50,006 bases of DNA, taken from positions 1 to 50,006 of the forward strand of contig CAUDNR010003935.1 in NCBI GenBank assembly GCA_958430865.1, given 5' to 3'. Positions 34,174-47,136 of this stretch are shown in pieces (position 1 is the stretch's first letter; each line of letters begins with the position of its first letter). A program made the position numbers and the translations under genes. A model generated the notes under the pieces. That model had not been told where the DNA came from. It did not search any database and saw nothing but the letters and a program-made list of their open reading frames with translations. The stretch comes from Entrophospora sp. SA101. Taxonomy: Eukaryota; Glomeromycota; Glomeromycetes; Entrophosporales; Entrophosporaceae.

Positions 34174-35270
34174 TTTGTAAGATATATGCGTTAAAAATTA
34201 ATATTAAAATATATTAGATATCCAAATTTTCTGTTATCCAGAACAGAAAAACTTTTTGTATAAGTGTTAATTTTTAATGAATAAAGGAGTGTGGATATTA
34301 GATTATTCAGGTATATATAATTCCCTGGATGATTATTTAGATGATAATATCCCAACCGTTCTGAACAGGCGCTATATATATAGAAAATTACAGACTAATT
34401 AATTTATGTCTCATTTTTATGTTGAAGTAATAATTGATTCAGGACTTGGTTCTTTTGATCATTCACATCAAATCCGATATTGTTTCAAATATATGTGCGA
34501 TGTTAATTATTAATTAATAAAATGTTCGCATGAGCATTTAATCGATTACGAATAAGAATCAATTCATATTTTCTCTAATGTATATTTAAGGTTATTTAAT
34601 AAAAAAATAAAAAAAGTCTTCTCCCAAAAGTCATGGTCCACTTTTTAAAAAACCAATTAAAATTTTAACTTATTAACTGCATAAAATTTTTATGGTATAT
34701 TCTCGAGCAATATGCATGGAAAAGGTAAATAAAATAGGATTAATAATAAACGCTGGTGCATTTAATCTAAATTTTGAAATTTACCGAAATTTATGCATGT
34801 ATGGATTATTGATTTTCCATGCACATTATGAAACATACATTTTATTTTGCCCCGATTTTTTACTATTGAAAATCTCTCTCTATAATAATAACGGTTATTA
34901 TCTGAAAACCATCTCATATGACCTATATTAATATATAAAATTACTGTTTCTAACGGATTCACGCGATCTAAAAAATTTTAGTATCACATAAAAAAATGCA
35001 CGATTATTTCGTGTTTATTAGTATCTTTATTATAGTAAGAATAATATATTATAAAGATTACTTGGTATTTTATATCTACATTTCCTTTTATTATTCTATC
35101 ATTACTTTTTATTTCATATTTAATTATCCCACAATATGGTGCAATATACCAAAAAAACAAGTAAAATGAAACATTTTGCAAAATTGTATAAATCTGTAAC
35201 TCTAAATTTTTATGTTTCTGAATTGCCCTTTAAAAAATCAACTTTGATTTTTTCCATAATTAAAGAAAAT
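34174..35270. other. Intergenic upstream of the secreted-peptide gene
   Basis: No supported gene. Short overlapping frames on both strands at 34690-35330 are AT-driven. Near 34372 is a TATA-like element in the orientation of the secreted-peptide gene, about 200 bases upstream of its start. Confidence 0.4.
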
Positions 35271-35591
35271 TTAAATTCCAGTATCCTTTCTAACTTGAGA
35301 TGCTACATATTTGATATTGTTTAAACTTAACTTCGAAATAGATGATGCTGTAAGTGTTTTTATTCGTTGGATATATACCATCCGTTGATTTTTATCATCG
35401 TTAATACGAAAAAAAAGGTCATAAAATCTTTCGAGCACTTTCCGTTTTCTTTCGAATTGTGGTTTGGAAATCTCCTTTTGGAGTTGATCTATAACTTCAT
35501 TATTAATCTTTTTCTGGGCCTCATGCTCTGGCAGATACTGAGAAAACCTTTCAAGAGAAAAATTAGAAAGGGATGAGGAAAATGACGACAA
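35271..35591 (-). CDS. Hypothetical protein, 106 aa
   Basis: Open frame from ATG at 35591. The product is charged and helical, with KKINNEVIDQLQKEISK and KRKVLERFYDLFFRIN, and composition looks protein-like rather than AT noise. It has no signal peptide and no recognised domain. It could be an orphan gene, or a fragment of a longer gene continuing upstream. Confidence 0.3.
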   Translation of the reverse strand: MSSFSSSLSNFSLERFSQYLPEHEAQKKINNEVIDQLQKEISKPQFERKRKVLERFYDLFFRINDDKNQRMVYIQRIKTLTASSISKLSLNNIKYVASQVRKDTGI

Positions 35592-36090
35592 TGATTATAT
35601 GAATCCTGGTCAACGACAAGAAATGTTAGATCAAATGTGAACCTCCGCCAATCTATTGTTTATTTGTATGTTGTTATTTCAGCAACGTTTTTATATTAAT
35701 AAAGTGAGATCGTATGGGATATGGGATCATGTTTTTTGATGGTCATTAACAATGTTAAATTTTGTGGACATTGACTCCATGTTTTATCCGGGATTAATCA
35801 GAATTTAAATTTTTGTGGACGTTCAGATAACTTGTAGATACCGCTAGCAAATGGTAAATTGCCGTGTTAGTGTGAATAGAAAAAAAATAATGGTTGAAAA
35901 CTTTATTTTAGAATTTAGAACTTTCAATTGTTCAATTGTTCAATACTTTAATATATAATTTTTTTTACATGAATACTTTATATATAAATATTGTATACAA
36001 ATATAATACAAGAAATAATGTTAAATATAAATTCTATGATACACAAGATAAATAAATAATTTACAACCCAAAGATCTAGAAGAAAAATAT
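35592..36090. other. Intergenic, 3' flank of the vigilin gene
   Basis: Nothing recognised apart from AT-rich sequence with aataaa-like motifs just downstream of the vigilin stop codon. ttcaattgttcaattgttca at about 35925 is a small tandem repeat. Confidence 0.45.
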
Positions 36091-36604
36091 TTAAGATTTT
36101 CTACTATTTTGTTCTTTTTTCAAGTTAATTAATACTTCAAATATCATATTTTTAGCTATCATAATATTTTCTTTGCTTCCAATGATTACAATCATATCAT
36201 CACCGTTAACTTTGAGAACATCAATCTTACATCGACTCTCTGCTCTAATATGTGAAATAGTTGATCCTCTACGTCCAATAATATGTCCATGATACATTTG
36301 AGGAATTGATAAATATCCAGTACATTCATTAACCTAGCGCATAATTAATTCCATTTACAATGAAAGAATCAAGGAAGTGAGTAAGGAAAGAATTTATTAA
36401 AAAATAAAAAACAATGAATTCTATATCGTAATTACCGCTTGTTCTAATAATTCATTTAAATATTTTACAGCTTGATCAACTTGTCCTTTTACACCTTTAA
36501 GTGTCCAAGAAATTTCTTTAGATTTTTTTTCTTTCACATTTTCAATTCCTGACTCCTCAACCTCCTCAACCTCCTCCTCCTCCTCCTCCTCCTCATCGTC
36601 ATCG

Positions 36605-36657
<53 letters not shown>

Positions 36658-39600
36658 GCCGCTGTTGTTGTCATAATTATCAATAATTTCGAAATCATCG
36701 ACGTCGTCATCGTCGTCATCGTAATTATCAATAATTTCAAAATCAAATTGATTTACATCGAATTCATCGTCACTATCTTCTTCCTCCTCTTCTACCTCAA
36801 AAATAACTTTAGTAGACTTTTTGAAATTTGGTTTTTTATTAATAATTGTTGAGGTTTGTTTCCACTCATCTTCTTGATTTTCAACCATTACATGGTACTC
36901 ATTTCTTAATTTTCTCGATGTAAATCCGTTATTATTAATTATACTGTAGAATTTACATGGGAATTTGAACACATATTCATATCGAAGTTTTGATAATATT
37001 TCTTCTTTGGCAAGTTTAATGTCTTCAACTTTCCCCACTATTTTTACTAAATCATTATTATCTATCAAATCTTCATGCTGTTGTTCAATTTTTTGTGTCA
37101 CTGTTATTTGATTATATGAGCGTGAACCAGGGAAATAAAGCTCAACATTAAATTTATTTTGAATATTATGAAGTTGGGACCCATTCCTGCCTATAATAAC
37201 TGAATGTTCATTTCTGGGAACCTTAATAATATCGATAATTAAATTTTCCTAAACAAAAATTTTTTTTTCTGCGTTAGCAATAATAAAAATGAATAAAAAA
37301 TAAAATCAATTAAATGAATGCATACTTGTTCTTCGATTAAAATTTCAAATTCTTCTTTAATTTTTTTCACAAGTTCTTCACTTCCTTTAATTACAACCTC
37401 ATTGATTCTACTACCACCATCATCAAGTCGAGGAAACTTAACAATCCCGGCCTGAGAACTTTTATCCTCTGGTCCACCAGCTTTTGCTATAACCTCTTTA
37501 ATACGATTACCACCAGGTCCGATCAAAAACTTGTGATGTTTAGGATCAATATTCATAATGATTGTTGTTTGTTTTTCAAATTCTTCAACAATCTCCAAAA
37601 TCTTGTTCTGGGCCTTGATATTATCCCTTTTATTACCACGCACATTTACTCTAACAACTTGCTCATATAGCTTATTATTATTATCATCATTGCTGTCATC
37701 AACATTCAAAGTTATTGGTTTACTAATATAAATCTTTGTAAATGTGTCAGTCTTAATCTCTTTGATTCTTCTTCCGTTCTTGCCAACAACATGTGGCAAA
37801 CATTTGGCTGGAATAGTGAAACTGAGAATATTATCATGATCTTGCGCGTAGTGTAAAAGATCCAGCAATTCTGTTCTAGCCTCACTAACTCCTCTTTTAC
37901 CACCGATTATTAATACTTCATCAGATTTTTCTACATCTGGGTCTAAACCTAAATCTTCTTCATTATTTTGCTCAAATTCACGTTCAAATTCTCCTTCTCC
38001 TTCATCACCATCTCCTACATCTTCATCAATGTCACTACTAATACTAGGAGTGATGGTAGGATGATTCTTGTAATTCTTATTTCTTGGAAATTTAATACGT
38101 ACACCGTGTTTCACTTCTAGATTTCTAACCGTTTTACCTTTGGCACCAATCAATGAAGCATGATAATGTGGTGAAATATTCACACAAACAACATTTTCTT
38201 CTTGTAATTTGTCAATCGTGTCTAGAATTCGACTCCTAGCCTCCTCAACATAAACTTTCATCCCAACTATTTTAACATTAACAGTCTCATCTTCTTCGTT
38301 ACCACTGTTGCTTTTATTGACATTCTTGTTATCTATATCTATCCTGACGTTGTAATTCTCTCTGATAAATTTTATTTTACTCCCTCCTTTACCAATAATA
38401 TGTGAGGAGTAAATCGCCGGAATTGTAAATTCTGCCGTAAACGATTTCATATTCTAAAATAATATGTATAAATATATTATAAATGTGAGATAATAATATA
38501 GTCATAACATTCATTACAAGTATTTATAAATGTAGCGACCAACCTCAACACGTTTAATATCTTCTACTTTTTCATTAATTTCTTCAACTATTCTTTCAAC
38601 TTCTTTAACAGGTCCTTTAACTATAATAGAATCATCTGAAACTTCTTGTGCATTTGACGATCGATCATCTACACCTGAATATTTAGATGACCCAAATTTT
38701 ACTGAAACAGATGAACATCCACTACCATTATCATTATGAATAATCGCATTCAAATTAATCCCTTTAGGTCCAATAATATGCCGATGATACTTGACAGGAA
38801 CAACTAATGTCTGAGTAGAAAAATCCGATGACGAATCACGTTCCACTTTTAACAATTCATTTTTCACTTTTTCCATTATTTCCTTAATGTAAAGTTCTTT
38901 TTTCTTTCTATCAGAAAATTCCTTGACACCTTTTCTACCCTCAAAAACTATCAATATCTCGGGATTGGCTTCTTTCTCATCAGGAACTATTATTTCAACA
39001 CCATAAGCATCTTTGACTCTTTGTAAATTTTGTCCTTTACGACCAATTACATGTCGATGAAATTTTGGATTAATTTCTACCACATCAAAATAACTAGGTG
39101 GCTATTATACGTGTATACATGTATGTATTAGTATATATATTTTTTAAATTGTTTGTTACTATTAATTACATCAATAAGTTCATTTAACTCACCAAGTTTT
39201 TGATTATTTCGGTGATTTCTTTTCTAGCATTTTCTACATCTTCAGGTACTTTACTCACAAATTCCATAACCAAATTCTTCATTTCTGTTTCTGCTGATGC
39301 TGTAATCTTTGGAGTAACAATTTTTACGCCAGTTTTAGATTCAACGTTCTTCAACTTGCTTCTATTCCACAAATATTTCAAAATATTAATAGAATGTTTC
39401 ATTGGATTTTCCGTGTGATGAAGGTCAGTAATATCAAGTATTTGAACATGCATAGAGTTTGCTTTTTTCATTACAGTTTTTATAGCATCTGCTAATTGGT
39501 TTTGTGGTCCGTGAATTGTTACGTTCGCTGATGGATCAGTTGCCGGTGGTAATTCTAGTATACAACCTGTTGTTTCAAGAATTTCTTGAAGAGTTGCACC

Positions 39601-41144
39601 CTTTGGACCAATTAAATATTTATGTTGACGTTTTGGAATCTCGAATTTAAGAGTACGTGTATTAATTTTCTATGTTTTGTGCATATATACACATGAGTAC
39701 GATAAATTCAAAATAAAATAAAATAAAATAAAGATAAAAAATTACAAAGAGAATATAAAAAACAATTTACCAAATCTTCATAACGGTCTTCAATCATTTC
39801 GCTTGCAATCTTAACTGAATTTCTTTCACCAGTAATAACAATATAATTTTTGTCTGCATCAATGAATGTGTTGTTGGAATTGGTAGGGTTGTAAGAAGGG
39901 ACATGAATTTTTGTACCAGTATCAAGACCAAGCTGATTAATACGTTGATTATGTGCGCCAGCAATCAATGGATAAAATTTACTTTCGATGTGTTTAATAT
40001 AATGTGTCCTTTTAGTTGCACACTACATAATCATAATCCAATCATCCAATTAATAAAAAGACTTTAAACTAATAAAATATATAATTTATGATCAAATTAA
40101 AACATAAATCATGTATAAATAAATAAATCGTAATGTACCATAGATTTTATAAGGTCTTGAATTTCAACTTTTGCTTTACAAACAGCACACATCTCACCAA
40201 AAATTGTCACATTCATCATTTCCTCATCCTCGTCGTAATCCAATTCAGACTTTCTCATTTCTTCTCTTGGATTTTTAGAACGTGGTGGCAGTGTGATGCG
40301 TGCACCAGTTGAATTAGTGATTGACTTTAGGGTTGTACCACGAGGTCCCAATAAATGAGAACGGGCTGATGCAGGAACCTGAATAGTAATTTCATCCTAA
40401 ACGTAGAAAAAATAAACCAATTGAGTAAATAGTTAAATTATAAAACATTCATTCATAAAAATGACTTTGATGCGTGCACACACAAAAAACAATCATTTAG
40501 AACTTAATTATTATTATTATTACTTTAAGACCGAGTTTATCAATTAAAATACGTTTTGCATTAGCAACATCTTCATCTTTTCCCTCAATTAAAAAAGTCA
40601 CAACAGAACTTTTCGCACCAGGATCTACATTTATTTTTGTATTAGTTCGTTCCATCACTCGTCTAATAATTTCTGCTGCTTGATTTTTTTGATTTTTGGA
40701 TCTTTTTTGTTGTTGAGGATTATTATGTTGTGATGCAGCTAACTCCAAATTTTCTGTGACAATGGCATTCCTATCATTTTTACTAACACAGTCAGTGTTA
40801 CTATTAACAATACTGCTATAATTAATGGTTGTAGTGGAAGAAGTGGAAGAAGCAGTTGATGTATTTGATGAAAGACTAGGGAAATTTGCATCATATAGAT
40901 CAGGGGTAGAACGACCAGTTGAGTGACCAGTTGAATGTGTATCATTTGGCTCGTTTGTTGTTGTTGCTGTTAAATTGACTTTTTTATTCATACTGTTATC
41001 ATAATCGTTTACTAAAATTGAATTAGTATTATCCATATATTTTTTTGGAAACATCAAAGTAGCTCCAACATCATCCAAAGTAGAAATAGAGTTAATATTA
41101 TCGGTATTATTATCAACTATGACAATTTGTTCGGTTAATGACAT
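36091..41144 (-). CDS. SCP160: Vigilin/Scp160-like multi-KH RNA-binding protein, 1449 aa, 8 exons
   Basis: Exons 40524-41144, 40139-40396, 39771-40022, 39193-39669, 38544-39101, 37326-38453, 36436-37248 and 36091-36333, all in phase. The N-terminus (about 1-140) is Ser/Thr/Asn-rich. Then come at least ten KH domains with visible GxxG loops: LGPRGTTL, IGPKGATL, IGRKGQNL, IGPKGINL, IGKGGSKI, IGAKGKTV, VGKNGRRI, IGPGGNRI, IGRNGSQL, IGRRGSTI. Several further degenerate copies (AGAHNQRI, NNNGFTSRKL) are also present. Vigilin/Scp160 binds mRNA on ER-associated polysomes. The length exceeds yeast (1222) and human (1268) partly because a D/E tract is inserted in one KH domain. I chose the ATG at 41144 (MSLTEQ); an in-frame ATG at 41222 would add 26 basic residues. 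Confidence 0.92.
36555..36657 (-). repeat. GAT/GAG run encoding an Asp21-Glu tract
   Basis: Trinucleotide repeat in exon 7 of the vigilin gene: 21 consecutive Asp codons (36595-36657) followed by Glu and Val codons. In the +1 frame it gives a spurious poly-Met frame. Confidence 0.9.
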
Positions 41145-41460
41145 GATTGGAATTAAAAATCGGGCAGAAAAAAAAGTTTTTCTTTTTTTTTTCAGAGATT
41201 TAACCTTTAAATTGGTGACCAAAGGAATTTTATAAGAGAAGAGGTGAGTTTTCTATTTTTCTATTTATTGTAAAATTTTAATATATATAAATATAGAACA
41301 CAGAAATTGAGAAAAAATTTTTTTAGTTTTCCGTGTAACAATTTATATTTACCTGTATCAAATTTCTGCGCCAGTGTGGCCAGTTTTTTGAAAAATCTAG
41401 ATTTATCCGATGAACTAAATCCATCACCATATGCGAATATAAGTAAATCAATCATTTTGT
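41145..41460 (-). promoter_or_regulatory. 5' region of the vigilin gene, with possible upstream ORF
   Basis: A minus-strand ATG at 41455 opens MIDLLIFAYGDGFSSSDKS and meets a good donor (acag|gtaaat) after about 35 codons. No acceptor joins it in frame to the vigilin exon. It may be an upstream ORF in a spliced leader exon, or a separate gene fragment. Confidence 0.35.
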
Positions 41461-43288
41461 TTTAATAAAGAAGGATTATTCAAAGGTGTTTGGATAAATT
41501 TCATCAACCGCAAATCAACAATTCTCAAAGAATGATAATCAATTATCTACAAACCCTATTTTTTGTTTCATCTAGAATGAAAATATCCGTAGGAGATAAA
41601 TGGAAAAGAAACGCATAATAATAAAGAACTTCGAGGGATCCATAAGAAGTGCCAACATTTATACAATGTACTCATCATACCTTCAATTATAGATGCAATG
41701 GACCCTCCATCATGGTTACAAAATAGCTTTAGCAATCATAATTAAAGATACGTCTCATTATAATCATAAACAGTAATTGTCACTTGTTGAAATCTTGAAT
41801 CATTTGTGGGTTTTAATTATTGTCAATCAATTCCCTTTTATATCCGAAGCAGTCATTAATGAATCAGTACGCATTTTTGGCTTCTTGAAATAGCGTTAGT
41901 AATCACCTATTCTTTTTAAACATCCTAACGCACATAAATTTATTCTTTGGCTGTAATTAATTAATAAAGTCTGTGTGATTGATTCATGACCCTTTCGATG
42001 ATTAATGATTATATTGTTTGTAGTATAGTTGTATGTTTTATTTTAATAATTTTAGTTTGAACTAACTTGGCCGTGTGCCAGATTTGGTGATTTCGTAATA
42101 AATAACTTGGAACACACGTTCGCAATATCTAATTCGCAAAACGTATAGCAAACGAATACGTAATCTTAAAGATTATTTAACAGAAGATGAAGGAGTAAAT
42201 GAAGGAACATGGGCCTCTGATGGTATAATCACACCTTTGAAGATTGCGTCCCGACATAAGATTGTACAGGTAAAACAATATCTATATTTCTAATGTTAAT
42301 CAATGTCCGGTTAAAATAATGAAAGATATAATACTTGTTTACAGCCCAGAATAACAATCTAAAGCGTACAGTAGAAGACACATTGATAATAATTTAGATT
42401 ATACATGTTGTCAAATTAAATTGGATTTGACTCAATTCAATTATTTATATGTTTTTCATATGACTCAATTAATTGCGTTAAAAAGTCACCTCATGTATAA
42501 TTTAGACACTGACTACTGTTGTACCATTCTATAGCAAACTTGATTTTCTTTCACGCATAGTGCATATACATAGTGTGTACGTAGGATTCACACATAGCAT
42601 TATAGGATAACAAAAAAATCTCACTTGTTGTGCCACAAACTATGCGCGGTACATCACTAACTAATCCTAGGAGAATTTAAATCTTCAAAAGGAGATTTTT
42701 GAAAATATACTATTTCACAAAATTATCATTATTTAAGTGCAAGAAACGAGAACCCGTAAGCAAGCAAACCAGATTCATGCTTCAAATTAATCCATCAAAT
42801 TAATTTTGAATGCAATAAACATCATGAGTTATCAAAATTATAATATTTCACTATTACTATTACTATTACTATTACTATTACTATTACTGTTACTGTTACT
42901 GTTACTGTTACTGTTACTATTACTATGTTTCAATCCGACGGATAGTCCAACGGACGTGTTTTTGAGTAATTAATGGATGAAAGAATGTCCACGGGTCGCA
43001 TCATTATTCAAATGCTTTATTTTCGTAGTATAATAAACCCGGATTTGGGTATATAATTCTTTATTAATATTAAAATAAGAAAATAAGAAATTCGTTGGCC
43101 AAAATTTTCGTTGATCATCGCCTTATTTATCACCAATGTTTATTTTTTTGGGAGATTATCTGTTATCTGTTATCATTATTTATTTTGAAAACGATTTTTT
43201 TAAAGAGTGAGAAAAACAAAGTTTGTCACAAACTCTCATATAAACTTACAACCAACCAACTAAAATAAAATATAGCAAAAAATCAAAA
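41461..43288. other. Intergenic region with dispersed repeat and microsatellite
   Basis: No intact gene. At 41951-41990 a block (ctgtaattaattaataaagt, then ctgtgtgattgattcat) matches 12877-12914, so it is a dispersed repeat. A plus-strand coding-like piece at 42149-42270 (…LKDYLTEDEGVNEGTWASDG…) ends in a donor-like caggtaaaa. It may be an eroded exon. Confidence 0.4.
42851..42926. repeat. Hexanucleotide microsatellite (ACTATT)n then (ACTGTT)n
   Basis: Two adjoining blocks of a 6-bp repeat that differ at one base (A to G), followed by a return to the first unit. The variant has itself been amplified. Confidence 0.9.
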
Positions 43289-45036
43289 ATGTCACCAATT
43301 AGAAATAAAATAAGCCAAAGATCTAAAAAACAACAAGAACTTGACCCAAAAGATATGCCAGAAACTGCATTTATTATTTTCTTTTCTTTTAAATATAAGG
43401 AGGCATTAGATTATGTGTTTTTTTGGCCAGAGGTATTATCTATTGATACATTATTAATATCATTATTTTGTATGATAATCACTCAAATGAATATCAATAT
43501 TTTAAAAAGGATTTGGAAGAAGCACTTTGTAAAAACGAAAGAGATGAAATTTTGGAGAAATTATTATTATATTTTCTAAAGAATCTAAAGAATCAAGACA
43601 AACTTATCAAGTAACATTTAGACTTATTATTATGATTATTGTTATTATTATTTAGATTAAACATTTCTGAAACAAATATCACAAATAATTTTTCATTGAT
43701 AAATTTTAGTCCAATTTCTTTACATAAAGAATTAGTAAGTCATATTGATAACATTATACAAGAAGATAAAGGTTTTTATACCAGAGTCAATCCTTTAAAA
43801 AATGTTGAAAATTTTTATAAATTATCAGTTCGTGACAAGGTTAAATAATATTTATATTAGTGAGTGCTTTATTATTTTTAATGAGTGGTTTGACAAGTGA
43901 TAAATATTTACACATATCTATTTAATAGGTTCTAATATTGAAGGATATGGTGATTAAACAATTTTATGTTTCCACAAAAATTAAAGAACTTGTCAAAAAA
44001 AAATATCCAATGAGTAAAGGAAATGATAGTATTCCATTTGATGTTGAGAAAATAGGATCAGATTCCGATGGTTCTAAATATTATTATGTTGGAAGTAAGT
44101 TTTTTGATAAATATTAATATTACATTCATGTAGGTACAATTGTTAACCTTATATTCATGTAATATTATATAGTTGGATCTAGGATTTATAAAGAATCTAT
44201 TGTAAATAATAATGTTTTATGGAGTGTCGGTACTACAACGGTTGAGGATGTAGCAAATCTTGAGAAATATTTTGAGAAACGTCTTACAGGGATTCCACTT
44301 GAGCAACAACATGCTGATGAAAGATCTTTCTACCAAAATCTGAGAACTGTCATTGTTCCTATTCTACGACAGACTTTAGAAAAAGTATGTATATGATATT
44401 TAGAATATATAGATAGAATATGATATGTGTACACATAATAAATATTTTTTCCACTAGGAACAAAAATTACCAAAGGAAACAAGATTAAAAATCTATAAAT
44501 TACGCCAAAATCAACTAATACAAAAAAAAATTGAATTATCAAAAAAGAATATACAAATTAATGAAAATAATATTAATAACAATAACAATGGTGAAATTAT
44601 TGAACCACCACCACCACCACCGCCACCATCATCGTCATCATCATCATCATCATCATTATCATCATCATCATTGCCACCACAATCATCTTTAACAACACCA
44701 CTGCAATCACCATCAACAACACCACCAACAACACCATCACAATCACCGCCATATCAAAATGTTATAGATACAAGTATAGAAAAAAATGATTTAAAACCCA
44801 TTAATTCTCCAAAAAGAATAAGAATAAAAACCGGAACCAATAATAATATTTTGCAAAATAAAGAACCAGTAGTAATAGCACCAGTGGTAGTAGTTGGTTC
44901 ATCTGATAGAAAAATTTATATACCTAACAGTATTGAATTGCAAAAACTTGAATGGTCACTCAATCATCGATTTTTTCTTGAGGAGGAAGCAAAATATGAT
45001 GAATCAGAAAATACTGATGCGGATTTATCATCATAA
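43289..45036 (+). CDS. DDT/WHIM-like chromatin remodelling subunit (CECR2/RSF1-type), 461 aa
   Basis: Exons 43289-43432, 43510-43610, 43656-43839, 43929-44094, 44173-44384 and 44458-45036 keep phase. The N-terminal part fits a DDT-like helical domain (FIIFFSFKYKEALDYVFFWP, then EDLEEALCKNERDEILEKLL). It is followed by GSDSDGSKYYYVG, then IGSRIYKE, the hallmark of the WHIM segment (DGxxYWYFxGTRLYKE in CECR2 and RSF1). Next comes a helical segment with SFYQNLRTVIVPILRQTLE. The C-terminal third is low complexity (poly-Pro, poly-Ser, Thr/Pro). These proteins bind ISWI-family ATPases and help position nucleosomes. The first intron (43433-43509) has a weak acceptor (aaaaag); without it the frame shifts. 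Assignment is by motif resemblance and I cannot name the orthologue. Confidence 0.75.
44597..44755 (+). repeat. Low-complexity CCA/TCA repeats in the last exon
   Basis: Codon repeats giving runs of Pro and Ser and then Thr/Pro-rich sequence in the DDT/WHIM-like protein. They are likely disordered and length-variable. Confidence 0.85.
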
Positions 45037-47130
45037 ATAAAATTGATTGATTGAGAAAACAGTTTTTTCCAATTCCTAATATATATATTTCTTTTATTCA
45101 TTTTATATATGATAGTTACTTGGTAATTAGAAGTGTCCTTTTATAATAATAATAGTAATAGATAATAAATTAATAAATTAATAATAGACTTTATATAAAT
45201 CTATCTATGTATTTGCAATTTGTTGATGCAGATTATTTATTTATAACACAATAAGTCAGCTTCAAAATACTATATAAAACAAAAAATTTTTATATCATTT
45301 TAAAAAAATTAACTGGATAAGTTTTATTGTTCATGTATGACTCAAGCTTCAAACTTTTCAACGATTTTGAAAATTCCAAAATTTTTATTATACACTTGAG
45401 AAATTAAGACCAAGTTTTGTGTGAATATTTTATTTTTTTTATTAATAAATAAAAATTTTTTAAAAAGTTTAACAAACATTATTAATATGGATGGGTCAAA
45501 ACCAGGTAAAATGAACATTGGTTGCCAAATGTGCCATAAATGATGTCCATTTAACTCTATCAGGATAAGTGGCCCCAAAATTTTCCAGAGTTCTTTCTTA
45601 TTATCCTTCAAACAAAGAATAGAAGAGTTTGTCTTTAGATCAAGCCTCAAGTTTTTGATTGTTGATCTCTGATATTCTACTTTAAGAAATTATAGGACTT
45701 TCATTTGCAATGTAACCAGGACCATTAACTTGTGAATATATTCTTGCGATATTTATTAAGTCATTTGAAATCTAGAAAAATATTTTGAGATGAAAGATTT
45801 GATTGCTGTGCAATTCATGATACAAAAAATTATCAGCAATCACTGATGATACCCTTTGTTTCCCATCCAACCCACGATTGTTTATCTCAATTTAAACATT
45901 GAAACCATCCCAAAATTTATCAAATTTATTTTGAAGCTTATCGTTTTTTTGCTGATAGTTCTTTCATTACTCGACCATATAGAATATCATTTATAAAATT
46001 ATTTTTATACAAATAGAACATCAAAGCATGACCACTTGATACCGTCTTTGGTTTTGTTAACATAAATTTTTTTGTGCATTCACACTGAATATTGTTATCC
46101 TATGAAATATTCAAAAATAATTCTGTTAATATTTAAATCTATAATAAAAATACAAATTCAATAATTGCCTCCACCTATTACCTTATTATAAAAAACAATG
46201 AGGAGCTCAACTTTCAAGTTTTTATAAAAATATAACCCTATTACTATTTTTTCAGTAACAATTTTTACCTCCTTGCCATTTATTGCTTTTTAACATGGTT
46301 TTATTTAATCTGTCAAACCAAGATATTGACTTTAATGCCATACTCATTGTGATGATGAGTCTGCCTCTACTTCCTTTGTTCACTATTATATTGATTATTA
46401 AATAGAAAAATGGTCATCAGTTATAGTAATGAAATACTATTTATTATATAATTAAATTCTTTACTCTTGTCATATTAGACTTTCGATGCTGGTAATATAT
46501 GCTTGTTTGACGTTCGGAATAATTCTATATTTTTTAGATGTCTAAGTGCATCTAACACCTTGCAACATTCTTCTCCATGGTCCCAATATGGCACCAGTGA
46601 TTCAAAATCTGATGGATATATAGTAATGAGGTATGAAGTAAATTTGTTTTCATTTTATTACCAATTTAAATTGGAAACTACTATTTTCCTTTTAGATACT
46701 TTTCAAATGCAAGTGTCATTTTATTAATATCATTCCCATCAGACGATGTGCAGAAAGGTGTATTTATATAACAGTTGGATCAGAGAGACCGAATAATTCT
46801 TTTCTATTAAATTTATTCAAAATATCTAAATTATTCCAGACATCAGATGCAAATTATTTAACTTTGAAAATATGTATTAATTTGACACCCTGTATCAACT
46901 ATTGATTGGCATATTAAAGATCGATTTCCAGAATATACAGAATGATTCTTTGTAAATTTGTCCTTTGTGTTGACACAATTAGAATACATCAATGCTAGGA
47001 TTTGGTCTTCACTAAGTTCACAACACACTTTTGAAAAGGTCCACTTTAATTGGCCGGAAATAAAAATAGGTTGTACAAGTTTTGAAAACATTGAAATATT
47101 CAATAATAATAAATTATAAATCGTTATACC
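45037..47130. pseudogene. Decayed coding fragments, mostly minus strand
   Basis: After the 3' flank of the chromatin gene, minus-strand scraps at 45342-45650, about 45840-46090 (…SGHALMFYLYKNNFINDIL…), 46520-46640 and 46858-47103 look coding-derived but are full of stops. They may be one dead transposon or multicopy gene. No family recognised. Confidence 0.35.
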
Positions 47131-47136
47131 CTTGCA

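Noticed and set aside
34692..34962. Overlapping frames on both strands
   Set aside because: Both are AT-rich with no domain or coding signal.
36534..36746. 70-codon minus-strand frame with poly-Met and poly-Arg
   Set aside because: It is the +1 shadow of the GAT/GAG repeat within vigilin exon 7.
43433..43510. Frameshift mutation in the DDT/WHIM-like gene
   Set aside because: A GT-AG interval of 77 bases restores frame, so an intron is the simpler reading. It is kept as a finding because the acceptor is weak.
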